Positions 1 through 11,635 of a DNA stretch of 64,000 nucleotides are shown piece after piece. The notes under the pieces were generated by a model, which was given only the letters and a program-made list of their open reading frames with translations, was not told the origin of the DNA and searched no databases. This DNA comes from Eudorina sp. 2006-703-Eu-15. Its lineage: Eukaryota; Chlorophyta; Chlorophyceae; Chlamydomonadales; Volvocaceae. The stretch is from assembly GCA_003117195.1 (NCBI GenBank), contig BDSI01000015.1, positions 311,001 to 375,000 on the forward strand, written 5' to 3'. The translations under genes and the position numbers were made by a program. How positions within the stretch are numbered: the first letter of the stretch is position 1; each line of letters begins with the position of its first letter.

Positions 1-3000
1 CGCCTTGCGCAGCCGGTCCCGCAGCAGCAGGTCCAGGCCGCCGGAGACCCAGCCCACCAGCAGCGGCCGCAGCTCGCGCGCCTCCGGGGACAGCAGGAAA
101 GACGCGAGCTCCTGCACATGAGCACACGAGACCAGGCAGGGAGGGGAGGGGTTCAAGGGGTTCTTCCAGCTGTGGGTGTGTGTGTTTTGAAGCGGGGACA
201 GGGGCGGGTTTCGTACATATACACACCGTTTTGAGCGGCCGCAGCCGCAGCGGCAGTTGCGCGCCATCAATGCCTGCCGAGCGGGCGGCTGCGTGGCATC
301 GCTGCTTTGCTCGTCGTTCTCCCAGCGCCCATGAAACGTATTCATTCACAGTAGTCACTGCACAGTAGCTGCTACGAACACGCTCAGCTTCAGCAGCGAG
401 AAGCACCACCACCACCGGCTGCGTTTCGAGCCCGAATGGAACGCTCGCGCGCTTTCCTTCCGATCCCCGATCTCATCCAGTCCGTCGGGAACGGCTGTGT
501 GCGCATGCGGTCCGGTCCCTGCGCGGACGGCCACCCGGCCCCCAGCGCCGCGGGGCCACCACCCGGCCCCCAAGGAGGCCACCCGGCCCCCAGCGCCGCG
601 GGGCCACCACCCGGCCCCCAAGGAGGCCACCCGGCCCCCAGCGCCGCGGGGCCACCACCCGGCCGCCCACCTGCACGCTGGCCCCCTCCGCGGGCAGCGC
701 ATCGAAGTCCACAAAGCCCTGGCTGTTGTCCGCCACGTAGCCCAGCGCGGCGTTCAGCAGCGCCGCCAGCCGCCGGGCGGCCAGCTGGCTGCCGGCCTGT
801 CGGGGAGCATTTCCGCGGGCCGACGGCAGGAGGGGGTCACACGCAGAAACGAGACGTGAAAGGTGACACAGGCACGTGGGCATCTGGGGCCCAACCGAAA
901 GGGCGCGGTAAAGTAGATAAAGTGGGCATCTGGGGCCCAACCGAAAGGGCGCACGGCACCGATGAGGTCGTCTGGCTATTTACAGGCGGAAGGCCGACGG
1001 ACGACCGACGGCTGGCGAAGGCCTTTGGGGCCTGGGCGAGCGCAGAAGAAGAGCTCATCGGAACATACGCCCATACGGGATCCAGGGAATGGCTCCCGCA
1101 GTCCCTCCGGACATATGACGGCTTGCGTGCACTGCCCCCATGAAGTCATGTGCGGGGTAGTCGGCGACGGTTTGGGTCCTGCCCCAATCATGGATTTTGT
1201 TTTTATTGATTGTGTGCCCCGGCCCACCTCCGCGTTGGGGGTCGCCACGTCTCGGATCATGAGCAGGTCTCGGAGCAGCGCGGAGGCGGTGGAGGAGTCG
1301 TTTCGGAGCACCTTCAGGAGACCAAGGCAGAAGGCGGCAACGATTTTAGATAGCACAGGGGTGCGCAGCACAGCACAGCTCAGCACGGCATAGTACAGCG
1401 CAGTACAGCGCAGCGCAGCACATCACATCACAGCACAGCACATGGGGTACGTGTGCCAGTTGTCAGGTGGGGTCAACTGCTCAGCGGTGGTGGCGCACAC
1501 CGACAAGGCCTGGGGCGGGGACGCGTCGGTGTGGGGGTGGCGTGTTAAGCCCTGAGTTCCAGTTCTGCGCCGTCAGCCATGGCCCGGCCGAAGCAGGGGC
1601 CTGCCGGCCACGTGACTCGCTCTCCTCCGTGAGTACGACAAGGGGCGTACGACACGACGAGCCTGTCGTACTCACCTTCCTGGCAACGAAGGGGTAGGCC
1701 TGCGCCACCATGGCGTACTGCGGGTCGCCCGCCAGCGCGATTCCCTCCAGGGTGGCCACGCTGCGGGCCAGAAGACTCATGTACGGCGGTACAGAGAAGG
1801 GGATCTCCAGCGTGGCTGACAGCAGGTCCTGGCTGAGAGCCGTGAAGTTGAAGGCCGCGGCGCCACCTCCCCGGAGGTAGGGGGACAGCACCTGTGAAGA
1901 CGGACGGGAAACGAATAAGGGGGAAAGAGGAAGGGGGAAAGGAAGGGGGGTGAGAAGGGCAAAGGATATATTATTGCGCGTGTTTTTGTGGGTGCTCCCA
2001 CGGCCATCGTTAAAGGTAAGGAAATCATCTCTCGGTTCAGGAGCTGTTTGCCAGGTAGGGCGCGGCTGCTCACCCGGTCCATGACGGGGATGATGACGGC
2101 CCGGTCGCATCCGGGCGGCAGGAAGCCCAGCTCGATGAAGTCATCTATCAGGGCGGACCAGTCGCGGTTGGCCAGGTGGATGGTGGCGGCGACCATGGCC
2201 TGCAGGGGGGATAGGAAATTGGCAGACATATTGATACTGCGCTGCTGCCAGAGCGAATATCCGATAGAGACTCGACAGGGGGGGGGCCAGCCGGAGCCGC
2301 GGCCGCAGCCGCAACGGGGGCGGGGGCTGTGGTGTTAGCGCCCAGGCCGGCTCGGGAGGAGCGGGACGGGGCAGGACGGAGCTGCGAACGGATGAGGCAG
2401 CAGCAGGTTTGGAAGTGTACCTTTGGATGCACAGCAGGGAGCCGTGATGTCACAGGAAGTCACGAAGGAAAGCGGGTCTGGTGCGGTTTCCAGGAGAGGC
2501 AATATCGACGCACTGGTAATCTGGTGTGTTGGCCGGTGCGGCTGCACGAACCCCCCGCGGGTGATGGAGGATGGGTGCGCAGCAGGGTTAGTTGGTGCGG
2601 GTTGATGAGATGAGGTATCTACCTAAGGCTATCTGGGCCCGTTGGACGCCCGGTCGGTACGAAGGTCCACCTTGTAACGGTCACAAGTCGTGGGGCTTTC
2701 AGATCCCATGCCCCCTTTGCTTCCGTTAAGCCTCTGCCGTCGCAGCTGCCGCTGTCCCGCCCCGGAGCAGCTCCAGGGAGCTCCAGCGGGGGAGGCAGCC
2801 CTCGCGCGCGCGACACCACGTGGACCTCGGCCCCTTCGCTCTCCCCCCCCCCGCTAGGTCACCCCACCGGTACGGCAACTACACACGCCACTTGGGAGAG
2901 CCCAAGGACGTAAGGCCCACCCGGCCCACCTGGCGATCCCGTTGCGGGATCTCCGCCACCAGCCCGAAGTCCAGCAGCGCCAACTTGCCCGCGTGGGGCC

Positions 3001-6000
3001 CCTCCGTCACCTGAGTCGGGTCCAGGGGAAGGGAAGGGGAAGGGCAAGGGTTGAGGGTTGAGGGTTTAGGTCGCCCGGCCAGACGTGCAGGGCGGCTGCT
3101 GACGCAAGGGGGCGGGCTGCGGCCTGCGGCCTGCTGGGCGGCTCCGCCTTCGCAACGAACTCCGAACCCCGTCACCACTCGCTAGGTGACGCTCTTCAGT
3201 GCCCCGTGCCTCTGCGGGACGGCACGGGCCGCCGCACGGCACATCCCCAACCGCCAACCCCCCACCCTAGGGTTTACCTTGAGCAGGTTGCCCGGGTGCG
3301 GGTCACCGTGGAAGAAGCCGATCTCCAGCAGCTGAGTCAGGAAGGCCTCCTGGCCCACCTGCATGTACGATACGGTGTAGTACGGCACAGCGTTGCAGAA
3401 CATCGCATGTACGGCACATGCACCGTCGGTAGGGCCCGGGCCCCCGGGGCCTTGGACCTCTCCACGCACCCGAGCTCGTCGTACAGCAAAACCCCGCTCT
3501 TCTTTGTCCACCACACAACTCCCCCGGGGGCACTAGCCGGTTCCGGAGAGGCGGTTTCACAGCTCCCGTGCCGTACCGTACTCGATCACCTTGCTCGATC
3601 ACGCCCCGGTCCTCCCCCAGACCAGCACGGCCGGGGTATAGTCAAGACGCAGCCGGACCCGTCACCGAACGTGGCGCGCTGCTCCCCAGACCCCACCTTC
3701 CTCTCATCTCTGGACCCACGCACCGTGACCAGTCCCCACCTTCCTCGCATCTCTGGACCCACGCACCGTGACCAGTCCCCACCTTCCTCGCATCTCTGGA
3801 CCTACCCACCTTGACCAGTCCCCGGATCTCGGGGGGACTCAGCGTCGTCAGCTTGACTCCGGTGACCCACTCCATCGTCAGGACGCGTCTGTGGGGCGAT
3901 GGATGACGTTGGGCAAGGTGAGGGCGAGCTGGACACGCGCGGCAGCGCCATCAGCCCATGGAGGTCGGTGAAGGGGAGACGATGTTCAAATGGCGGTTGG
4001 GGACATCGGAAGGGCCTGGGGCGATCCGGGTGACCCACGGGTCGGCAGCGGCCGCTAGATCCCGATTTCTTCGTTTGGGACGTGGCCACAACCCATTCTC
4101 GATTTTCCCCCAAAGGTGTCGGGCCTGAACCGGACAGGAACCCCGAAACCCCGGACCGGAACCGAACCGGAACCCCGGACCGAAACCCCGGACCGGAACC
4201 GGACTGAATCGGACTGAACCGGACTGCAAGCTCAGCCATGCGCGCCAGTCGAGAGCTGCCTGACCGCGCGAGGCGAGGGCTGTCGCCACTCCGACCCGAT
4301 TCCGACCCACGGGTCGCCAGTACGGTATCATGCTGCGCGCCCCGCCACTCGCCTGGTGGTGAGGTCCATGTAGGGTTTGGGGATGACGATATCCTTGCTG
4401 GCGAATTCACTGGCCTCCAGGAGCTGCGGGAAGGGAAGGCGGCCCGTACGGGGGTATAGGAATTTGGTAGACATATGTATATTGCGCTGCTGCCAGAGCA
4501 AATACCGGTATACGGAGGAGACAGCGAGGAGCGGGTTCACGATTCACGGGCATCAGGATTCCAGGATGGTGCCAGGATGGGCAGGACAGCGGGGGTGAGG
4601 GCCCCTCAGGCTTAATGAGCCCCAGCTGAGCTAGACCTGAGGAGGGCGCCGGCACGCGCGCTGCGCCTGCTGCGACCGGGCCCCAGGCCCCCAGCCAGCC
4701 AGCCAGCCAGCCCACCAGCCAGCCAGCCAGCCCACCAGCCCACCAGCCAGCCAGCCAGCCAGCCAGCCGGCCAGTCAAACCCCCATTGCATACCTCCGAC
4801 ATGCGCGACGCGTTGAGGGCCTCGTTCCGGAAGTCCATCTCCGTGTAGAGCCCCTCGGCAAAGGTGGACAGCAGACGCTGGTAGTCGGTGGTCTGCGCCG
4901 TGAATCGCTTCACGAGCTTCTCGTACACGCCCACCGCGCGGCGCATGACGTACAGGTCCTGTACGGCACGATACATACCAGCAGAGCCACGCGGTTGTGC
5001 GGTTGTGCGGTCGTCAAGAGTCGACGTGCTCGGCAACCTCTGGCGCATACGTCAATGTCGACACCCACCCTTTCTCAAGTGATGCGTCAATATTCGTTTG
5101 GTGGCGGCTACAAGACCACTGTCACTCTTAACATTCCTGCCCTTCACCATTTCTAACCGCGGCGCGCCGCGCACACATTGGGAGCTGCCAAGTGCCCCCA
5201 TAATACCCTGCCGTGCAGAGTACCACTCCCCATCAAGAGGTCCATCCCGCCCGCGGCCCCGGCCCCACCTTGCTGATGGTGCCTAGCGCCTGCGGCCGCT
5301 GCACTTTGACCGCCACCTCCTCGCCCGTTGACCGCAGCCGCGCGCGGTACACCTGCCAGACGGACACAGACATGGCCGAATAAATGGTCGTACACATGGT
5401 CGTACAGCGCAAGTATTCGTACACATTGTGGTGTTCGTCAGCTAGGTAATATATCGTGGGAATCTTTCTTTAATATAAAATGCGGTGGTGTTCGGTCGTC
5501 CTCCACGTAGACGACCGCACACGAAGTGACCGACCTTTACCTAGGCACAGCATCACGTCCAAGAGCTAGACCACGGACCGCGTACGCAACGCGGGCGGCG
5601 TAGAACCTGCTGTTTTACGCCGCCCGCGTTGCGCGGGACGCAACCAGCCGACCACCACCATCGACCGGGCTCCCGTAGCGGTGTGCATGTCTTGTGCATG
5701 TCAGCTGCCGGAGTGCGCGGGCGCAGTCTGCACAGCAGCCGGCCCGTCCGTACCCGTGCAGGCATTCGTCCGACCCGTGAGGCTCACCGTCCGACCCGCG
5801 GGCACTCCGTTCGACCCGTGGGTCACCCGCCTGACCCGTGGGTCGCTCTTACCTGTGCAAGGCTGGCGGCCGCGATGGGCCGCTCCGAGAACTCGATGAA
5901 GATCTCGTCCAGGGGGGCCCCCAGTTCTTTCTCCACCACCGCCCGCGCCTCGACCGTGGGGAAGGGCTCGATGCGGTCCTGCAGCTTGGACAGCTCGCGC

Positions 6001-7913
6001 AGGACGTCCGGGGGGAGCACGTCGGGGCTGCACAGAACCGGGGGGGGGGGGCAGAGGGAGGAGGATTGTTGGCACGGTTGTATTGAGCGGGGGAGGGAGC
6101 TTGCGATGATCTCCCCTTACCCCGGTACCCTTAACCCGGTACCTCGAACGCCCCAATCCCCGCCTCTGTACCTTGCATCTCCAGCTCCGAAACTCCTCTC
6201 CGCTCTCCCCTGCCTGCTTGCCCTGGTCCTCCCCAGGCGCTCCTGCCCCTCCTCCCCGGATACCCTAACCTCACCACTGCTCTGTGACTGGGAGCGACGG
6301 GTATCCGGCCCTGTCCCCGGCCAGCCCCGTCCCCGCCCCCGTCCCCGCCCGCCCCCGTCCCCGTCCCCCGCTCCCACCCGCTACCGCCCGCTCCACCCAC
6401 CGGATGCTGAGGATCTGTCCCAGCTTGATGAAGGTGGGCCCCAAGCGCTCCAAGTTGTCGACCGCCTCCCGGGCCAGACCCGCCCGGTCCCGGTCCAGCC
6501 GCCCCGACAGGACGGCGTTGGCCAGCTTCGTCAGCCAGGGTGCTGCGGGGCCGGGGCGGGTGCGTTGGCGCACACACACGGTTATCTTTTACTCACTGTC
6601 GAGCTGGACTCCTCGTTTGTCGCGGCTCAGTTGTGTTTAGAGAAGAGATCCGCCCGGCCCAAACCGAGTACCAGCTCAGTTGTGTTATACAATCGGACAC
6701 ACATGGCGGCCCGGGCAGGTTCCTCGCCAACTACACACATATGATGGATCCTTTTGGATGGTTCGTGCAGTGTCCGTGCCGCCACATGTCCCAGCCAGGC
6801 CCTCAAACCCCCGCCCGCCCCGACACGGACCTCCGCACATGCGCGCACAGCCCTCCAAAGGTTCCGAAACCCGCCTCACTCCCGTCCAAAAGGCTCCCGC
6901 CGTTTCACCATTCCGCTCCGGAACCCGCAGCTCTTCTCCTGTTGTCCGACACAGCCCCTCCAGCAGTCGCAGCAGCCGGCACCCAACGCCCACGCCCACG
7001 CACCTGACACCGCCGCGAACTTGGTCCACCGTCCCGCAAGCTCCCCCGGCCGTCGGCCCCAGTACGACGCGATGCGCTCCTCGTTGTACACCAGGGGCAG
7101 CCCGTCCTCGTCAACCTCGTCGGGATCGAAATCCGCTGCGTCTAGCCGCCGCCGAGACACGTACGACACGCTCTGTACGACATGGGCGGACGACATGGAC
7201 GAGGGATGGGTGTGGGGCAGCAGCGGATGCGCGGGGGTGCAGCGGACTGGCGGGTGCGTGCTTTTGCTGCTGCTGTACGGCAACGTGCATGTGCCGTGCG
7301 GTGTGGTGATGGGTGCTTTCAAGAGCCGCTGGATGGGACCGAGAAAGGACCAGGTCGACGGCGCGCACCAGGCATCAGCAGGGCTGATTTCACGACAGGA
7401 TTTCGCGGGCTATGGGCTACGGCCTACGGGCTAACAAAGTTACAACGGAATGAACACTGCCGCATCGCTTAGCGTCCTTCCTAAACAAGAGCAACAAAGC
7501 GCTCGGCAATTGGGTACACAACGCCCAGGCACTGTCGCTGTTACGTGACATGCTTGCGGCGTTTCTGAAGAGAGAGGCCGGCAGCTGGGCGGAGCCGTGG
7601 TGCCAACCATACGTCGCCTCGACTCACTACTCACCCGCACGTCCCGAAGCTCTAGGTCGCGCAACTCTGAGGAGTCGACGCCAAGGTCTTTGAGCTCACT
7701 AATATCCTCCAGGCGAGTTCCCACGCCTGGAACGGCCATGCCGCGCGATCGCGTCGTCGTTGCGGCAACCATGACGCTCCGACGAGCTTGTGGAGCGGGA
7801 AGCACTGACGAGCCGTGCGCACCCACAGTGTTCAGCGCACCCTGTAGTCCTAATGAAGGCATGTCTGTAAGCCGTGAGCGCATCCTTGTGCGCATCCTCA
7901 GGTGATTGAGCAT
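1..7913 (-). CDS. ABC1/UbiB-family atypical kinase, ABC1K1-like, chloroplast type (3' end outside window)
   Basis: Fifteen exons join without a frame break into 663 codons: 7913-7635, 7172-7004, 6542-6401, 6027-5853, 5352-5269, 4958-4794, 4423-4353, 3888-3810, 3358-3278, 3010-2930, 2199-2074, 1891-1676, 1311-1228, 796-671, 111-1. Visible motifs: KLGQ (residues 189-192), the alanine-rich loop AAAS (249-252), VAVKVQRP with the ATP-site lysine at 271, HGDPHPGN (405-412) and DFG (429-431). These define the ABC1/UbiB/ADCK fold. Family knowledge: plant and algal members sit in plastoglobules or thylakoids and regulate prenyl-lipid metabolism. The first exon is Arg/Ser/Ala-rich, as in a chloroplast transit peptide. 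The long segment after DFG (AIHL-like helices, then FSVPPYMSLLARS and AYPFVARK) resembles the ABC1K1/ABC1K3 C-terminal extension. The start is the first Met of the exon. Subfamily assignment is inference; kinase-family membership is firm. Confidence 0.9.
531..662. repeat. 48-bp minisatellite, about 2.7 copies
   Basis: A 48-base GC-rich unit starting CCACCCGGCCCCCAG repeats at 531, 579 and 627 (last copy partial). It lies in the intron before the last visible kinase exon and stops just before the 5' splice site of the preceding exon at 671. Confidence 0.85.
876..952. repeat. 31-bp direct repeat, two copies
   Basis: The unit beginning GTGGGCATCTGGGGCCCAAC occurs at 876-906 and 922-952, 46 bases apart, in an intron of the kinase gene. 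Confidence 0.75.
1368..1441. repeat. CAGCACAG-type simple repeat
   Basis: A run of imperfect CAGCACAGCA and TACAGCGCAG units fills this part of a kinase-gene intron. It is low-complexity sequence without coding signal. Confidence 0.6.
2206..2265 (+). repeat. Dispersed short repeat, family 2, copy 1
   Basis: Contains the block GGATAGGAAATTGGCAGACA followed by ACTGCGCTGCTGCCAGAGC. The same block recurs at 4452-4513 and, inverted, at 61385-61430. It is in a kinase-gene intron just upstream (on the gene strand) of exon 11. Confidence 0.6.
2470..2690 (-). repeat. Dispersed repeat family 1, diverged copy
   Basis: Read on the minus strand this holds, in order, GTTACAAGGTGGACC, ACGGGCCCAGATAG, CCATCCTCCATCACCCGCG and TTGCCTCTCCTGGAAACCGC. 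The same ordered blocks occur in every array unit (for example 35000-35196) and at 52062-52285. A non-autonomous mobile element is the simplest reading. Confidence 0.65.
3691..3819. repeat. 43-bp minisatellite spanning a 5' splice site
   Basis: Three 43-base units at 3691-3733, 3734-3776 and 3777-3819. The third covers the end of kinase exon 8 and its donor (AAG then GTGGGT on the minus strand). The other two carry near-copies of that exon end and donor inside the intron (CACG then GTGCGT). Confidence 0.85.
4126..4222. repeat. CCGGAACC-type degenerate tandem repeat
   Basis: Repeats of ACCGGAACCCC, GGACCGAA and GGACTGAA fill this part of the kinase intron between exons 7 and 8. No coding signal. 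Confidence 0.6.
4452..4513 (+). repeat. Dispersed short repeat, family 2, copy 2
   Basis: Shares GGGGTATAGGAA, TTGGTAGACATAT and TTGCGCTGCTGCCAGAGCAA with the copies at 2206 and 61385. Lies in the intron just upstream (on the gene strand) of kinase exon 7. Confidence 0.6.
4687..4783. repeat. (CCAG)n microsatellite
   Basis: Imperfect CCAG tetranucleotide array with CCCACCAG interruptions, ending about 10 bases from kinase exon 6. Confidence 0.85.
5585..5633. repeat. Perfect 18-bp inverted repeat with 13-nt loop
   Basis: The arm CGCAACGCGGGCGGCGTA (5585-5602) is exactly reverse-complemented at 5616-5633. Sits in the intron between kinase exons 4 and 5. Confidence 0.85.
6637..6672 (+). repeat. 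Short dispersed motif (AGAGATCCGCCCGGCCCAAA type)
   Basis: GTTTAGAGAAGAGATCCGCC and CGGCCCAAA here resemble GTTTCGAAAAGAGACCCGCC/CGACCCAAA at about 30648-30677 and a weaker form near 63779-63808. All three are in non-coding sequence. Confidence 0.4.
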
Positions 7914-9707
7914 GGTTATGACGCAGGCAAATTAAATTACTCCAATTCCAAGGAATACTTCTGTCCGCGACTATCGCAATAGAACTTAACATGTAGCAAC
8001 AAGCCATGCTTTGAGGCGGAGCTGTTTTTACCGTTACTTCACTGTACGGGAGGGCTTTATTGTCTGGTGAAGGATGCTTCCAAGCCGTCATGCACACGAC
8101 ACGCAACTTTGGCCATGCACTTTTGTTCTGAATGACAAGAACTATTTTCACCAGGTGTTTTTCTCTACAAAACGCTCGGCGAGGTGTGTCATCATCATAG
8201 CTTGCGCAAGTTTTCAACTTCAAAGGCCTCCTGCGGCACATGCAATAAGAATGCAATTACACATTATGGATACGGCGACCGCGACCGCGCAACTGACCTA
8301 ACGGTTCAGCTTCACAGGTCCGCGACGCTGTCGATCCTTGTCAGCACCTCTGCACTTTGCTCCTTCCAGCCGCGGCCATATGACCACATCCACGTTTTTC
8401 ACTCGCATTGCGCGTCCGTAGTGACAGGCGATGGACTATGCCGGCATCTTGTTAGATGTGACTGCACGGCAGCTAGCCTGCGCTTTGGAATCAAAAATTG
8501 ACAACTCATTTTAAAGCGCCCAAATCCGGAACTGGGCTACCCTGAGGATTAAAAAGGATGATAAGATAGAATCCGACAGCATCTGCTGGCGAGGGCTGGC
8601 GCGGTGACGCCGACCGCCTGGGCTGGGGTTAGCAAGTCACTGCACGCTGAGATGCAGGGCGCAACCAAACACACCTGCCTGTGGCCTAACTGCATGCATT
8701 CCTACGTGCACCGATCCTGACGCGCCTTCAATCGACAGCTGGAGCTTGACACGCGAGGCTTCGAAGCCAGCTCAGCCCTCGTACTACCTCCTGATCGACG
8801 TACGACACTGCCATACTGCGCTACAAAGGCATGCTCGAAATGGGGATTTGGCTGTTCTGCCGCCTGATGTACTCATGTGGGCTTACTGCTCCTGCCGTTC
8901 TCCTCGCGGGAACTGATACGCCTGGCCGAGATGCTATGCCGCCAGAGTCGCCCTACTGCCAACCGCCAGGTAGGGCCACCAGTGGCTGTGGCGGCCCGTG
9001 TCTGGAGCGCGCTGTGTCAAGCACATCCGGTGTCATGATGTCAATTTTCAAGGGCCGTGCCGTGCCGTTAACGGGCTGCGTGCGCGTCCGTTCATCCTGA
9101 CCTTAAGCAACCGCCCGTGCCCAAACCCTTCATTATATATCCGACCGCTGAGCAGCTATATCAGCAGTCAGGCGGTAACGCAACCCTCTATCACTCCCAG
9201 AGCCCTCACCGCCGGCCATGTCTGTGGCGGCTGGCGGCTGGTGGTTGGGGCTCACCTGACGTACCACGACGCACGACGGCTCCGAAACCCGAACAGAAAT
9301 ACCTCTGACAGACGCCAAGCGGTCCGCTGCCGTCAAATCCATCCAGGCGCTCGTTAAGTGTCTCGGGAATCGGCATTCCAACACACCGATCGCCGCCACG
9401 CACCAACCAGGTCCCACGGACGGCCTCCAGTCGACTACGCCCTACCTAGGCGTTTCGATGTTTTAGTAAAGCAGGTCACGGTGGCCCCCAGGGGCCACCA
9501 GTGACAATCGAAGCATCCCCGCCACACACTGTGAAGGGGAAACGTCGTCTAGCGTCTGCGCCACAAAGCAAGGCGCGCGCAGCGAACCGGCGCTTGATTG
9601 CTGGCGCCTGCCCGCCTGCTGCTGTTCGATCAGCTCAGTTCCTCCGCAATGTAACGCAAACACAACGTAAAGCTCCTCCGGTTGGCGAGCAGCCGGGCCA
9701 CAGCACA
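7914..9707. other. Intergenic interval, no gene recognised
   Basis: Lies between the 5' end of the kinase gene and the 3' end of the cupredoxin gene. Short open frames on both strands lack splice signals or conserved motifs. The part near 7914 should contain the kinase promoter, but I could not identify elements in it. Confidence 0.5.
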
Positions 9708-10670
9708 TCACGCGGGCGCTGCGCGCTTGACGATGATCGTGCCCTGCATCGCCTCGTGTCCCTTGACGGTGCAGCGCAGCGGGTATTTGCCGGGTTTCAT
9801 GGGCATGAAGATCCAGGTGGCGGAGGCGCCCGCCTTGAGTGCCACCTCGGAGATCGCCCCCTTGACCTCCACAGCGGGATCCCCGACCAACACCATAATG
9901 GAAAACGCCTGGGCGGGCAGGAGTGTGGAGGCGCAGGTAAAGCGTCCGCATGTACACTCTCCGCTTACTAGCTCCACGCGTAAGCTCCCATCGCGTGGAG
10001 CGCAAATGAAAGTGGAGCATGAAGCGCTGCTGGCACATACAGGAGGAAATGTGTCAGACTGAGACATCTCGGTGGGGCCGCAGCCAACATGCCGACCCGC
10101 CTTGCACGATCTTATCGAACCCTCGCATATTCTGCGCCACAAGGACTGCGGCAGAGGCGCGTTGTTCCCGGCCCGCGCGACCATTGTACGTACCTTGTGG
10201 GCAAACTCATAGGGCGTGAAGTAGTGCGTGACGCTGGAGGGGTTGCTGAGCTTGAGCTTGTAGATCCTCCCGGCGGTGAACTCCAGAGTGCTGGGGGTGA
10301 AAATGAATTCTCCGTCCTCGGTGCCAAGCTGCACGGAAACCTCCTCGATCGGGGCATCCGGGAAGAGATTGTAGTCTTTCAGGGCTGCAAGGGCAGGGCC
10401 CGGAACGGAGGCATCAAGCGCGGAGACCAGCACTCCAGCAGCTAGCACGCTCAGGGCCTGACGCCGGCTCACGGCTGCGTGAGGAAGCGCGGCCTCGCGG
10501 TATCGCGGGGGCTCGGTGGCTTGCGTAAACGGCTGGACGCTTGCATTAGGCCTGCAGCAAGGTGACCGCTGAAAGCGAGCCTTTGAGTTTTGGAGGGTTC
10601 CAAGAGGACAGCCCCTAATACGTCCATCCCTTTTCGGGGAAAGGCGAAAATTGGCACGGAAAACTTGCAT
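9708..10670 (-). CDS. Cupredoxin-domain protein with thylakoid-lumen (Tat-like) targeting
   Basis: Two exons, 10670-10194 and 9908-9708, with a 285-base GTACGT...AG intron, give 225 residues. The N-terminus is basic and Ser-rich (transit-like). It is followed by SRRQALSVLAAGVLVSAL and a PALA|A cleavage site, a twin-arginine plus hydrophobic segment typical of lumen proteins. The mature part has the cupredoxin pattern: a His in THYFTP, then near the C-terminus Cys, His and Met in CTVKGHEAMQG, the expected ligand set for a type 1 copper site. Copper binding and lumen location are inferred. The C-x4-H-x2-M spacing differs from true plastocyanin (C-x2-H-x4-M), so this is a related small blue-copper protein and not plastocyanin. 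The exon join is in frame and the start is the Met that precedes the targeting peptide. Confidence 0.82.
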   Translation of the reverse strand: MQVFRANFRLSPKRDGRIRGCPLGTLQNSKARFQRSPCCRPNASVQPFTQATEPPRYREAALPHAAVSRRQALSVLAAGVLVSALDASVPGPALAALKDYNLFPDAPIEEVSVQLGTEDGEFIFTPSTLEFTAGRIYKLKLSNPSSVTHYFTPYEFAHKVRTMVARAGNNAPLPQSLWRRICEGSIRSCKAGRHVGCGPTEMSQSDTFPPVCASSASCSTFICAPRDGSLRVELVSGECTCGRFTCASTLLPAQAFSIMVLVGDPAVEVKGAISEVALKAGASATWIFMPMKPGKYPLRCTVKGHEAMQGTIIVKRAAPA

Positions 10671-11635
10671 GCTAGCAGCTGTGCGAAAGATCGAGAGCAC
10701 TAAGCGATGAGGGGTACAGATACAGATATAAGATATAAAAGTTCCAAGTGAAGTAAAATGTGGTATGCACGAAACAGCTCGAACCAATGATGCACGAACT
10801 CTCGGAGATTTAACCGCTGGAGTTCCGGAGCTTATGCAATCGAGGATGCCTGCGACAATGCACACGAGGGCCATTGAGTATTTTTTCACGTTAAATACTT
10901 GCTGCCAAAACTATGGTTGATGTGTACAACCTTCATTCGGAAGGGAGTGGACAGCTCTTCTTCCAAGGGCCCCGTAGAACGCACGGCCGCCCGGCTACAG
11001 TCAGAATTTGAGGAACGCAATTCTTGTAGGTTTTTAACGAAAATGTTCGGCTTTGCAACCCATGAGAGCATGGTCAACATGTGTCAATCATTATAGAACG
11101 TCCGCAAAACGTTCGCAGCACCTGATACCGAAAATAGTTATTTATTCAGGACGGGCATAATTTGATTGATTTGAACATGTGCTCCTGTCAGCTTCGCTTC
11201 GCGGGAACCGACGGGACGGTTAGGGAGATCGCGAACGAGGCATCTGCGCTGACCGGGATAGGATTTTGTAAAGCAATACAGCGCAAACGCTCAAGTTAAT
11301 GGCACGAGTTTCGGGCAGTTTTCATCGGATCCAACGTTCTGTACTGTGGCGTCGTGCCGGAAGAAGCTCAACCTTTGGCACATATCCAATAGGGCAGGAC
11401 CTCAGCGCCTTACAGCTGATTGCTAAAGTCGGTTGCTCACAGACGCCTGACTCTCTGGTATCGCACACCTCTTCTACAAAGCCATCGCTCGCCCGCCGAC
11501 CCCTGGGTCGTTCGCCTTCTCGAGCCCGCAAGTCCTCGACCAACAGCCGCCACATCGGCCCAGCCAACGTGCGTGCAACCAGGGCGCGCCCATACCGTCC
11601 GTGTTGGTCTCCGTCGTCAGCAGCCAGCAGCAGCC
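10671..11635. other. Intergenic interval between divergent genes
   Basis: Separates the minus-strand cupredoxin gene from the plus-strand small hydrophobic gene. It should contain both promoters. No coding frame with volvocine codon bias and no clear TATA element was recognised. Confidence 0.45.

Noticed and set aside
436..1143. Proline-rich plus-strand frame over the 48-bp minisatellite
   Set aside because: Product of the repeat in an intron of the opposite-strand kinase; no splice or family support.
6271..6579. Separate bacterial-type UbiB gene
   Set aside because: The KLGQ exon joins in phase with 14 other exons, so it is part of the nuclear, intron-containing kinase gene.
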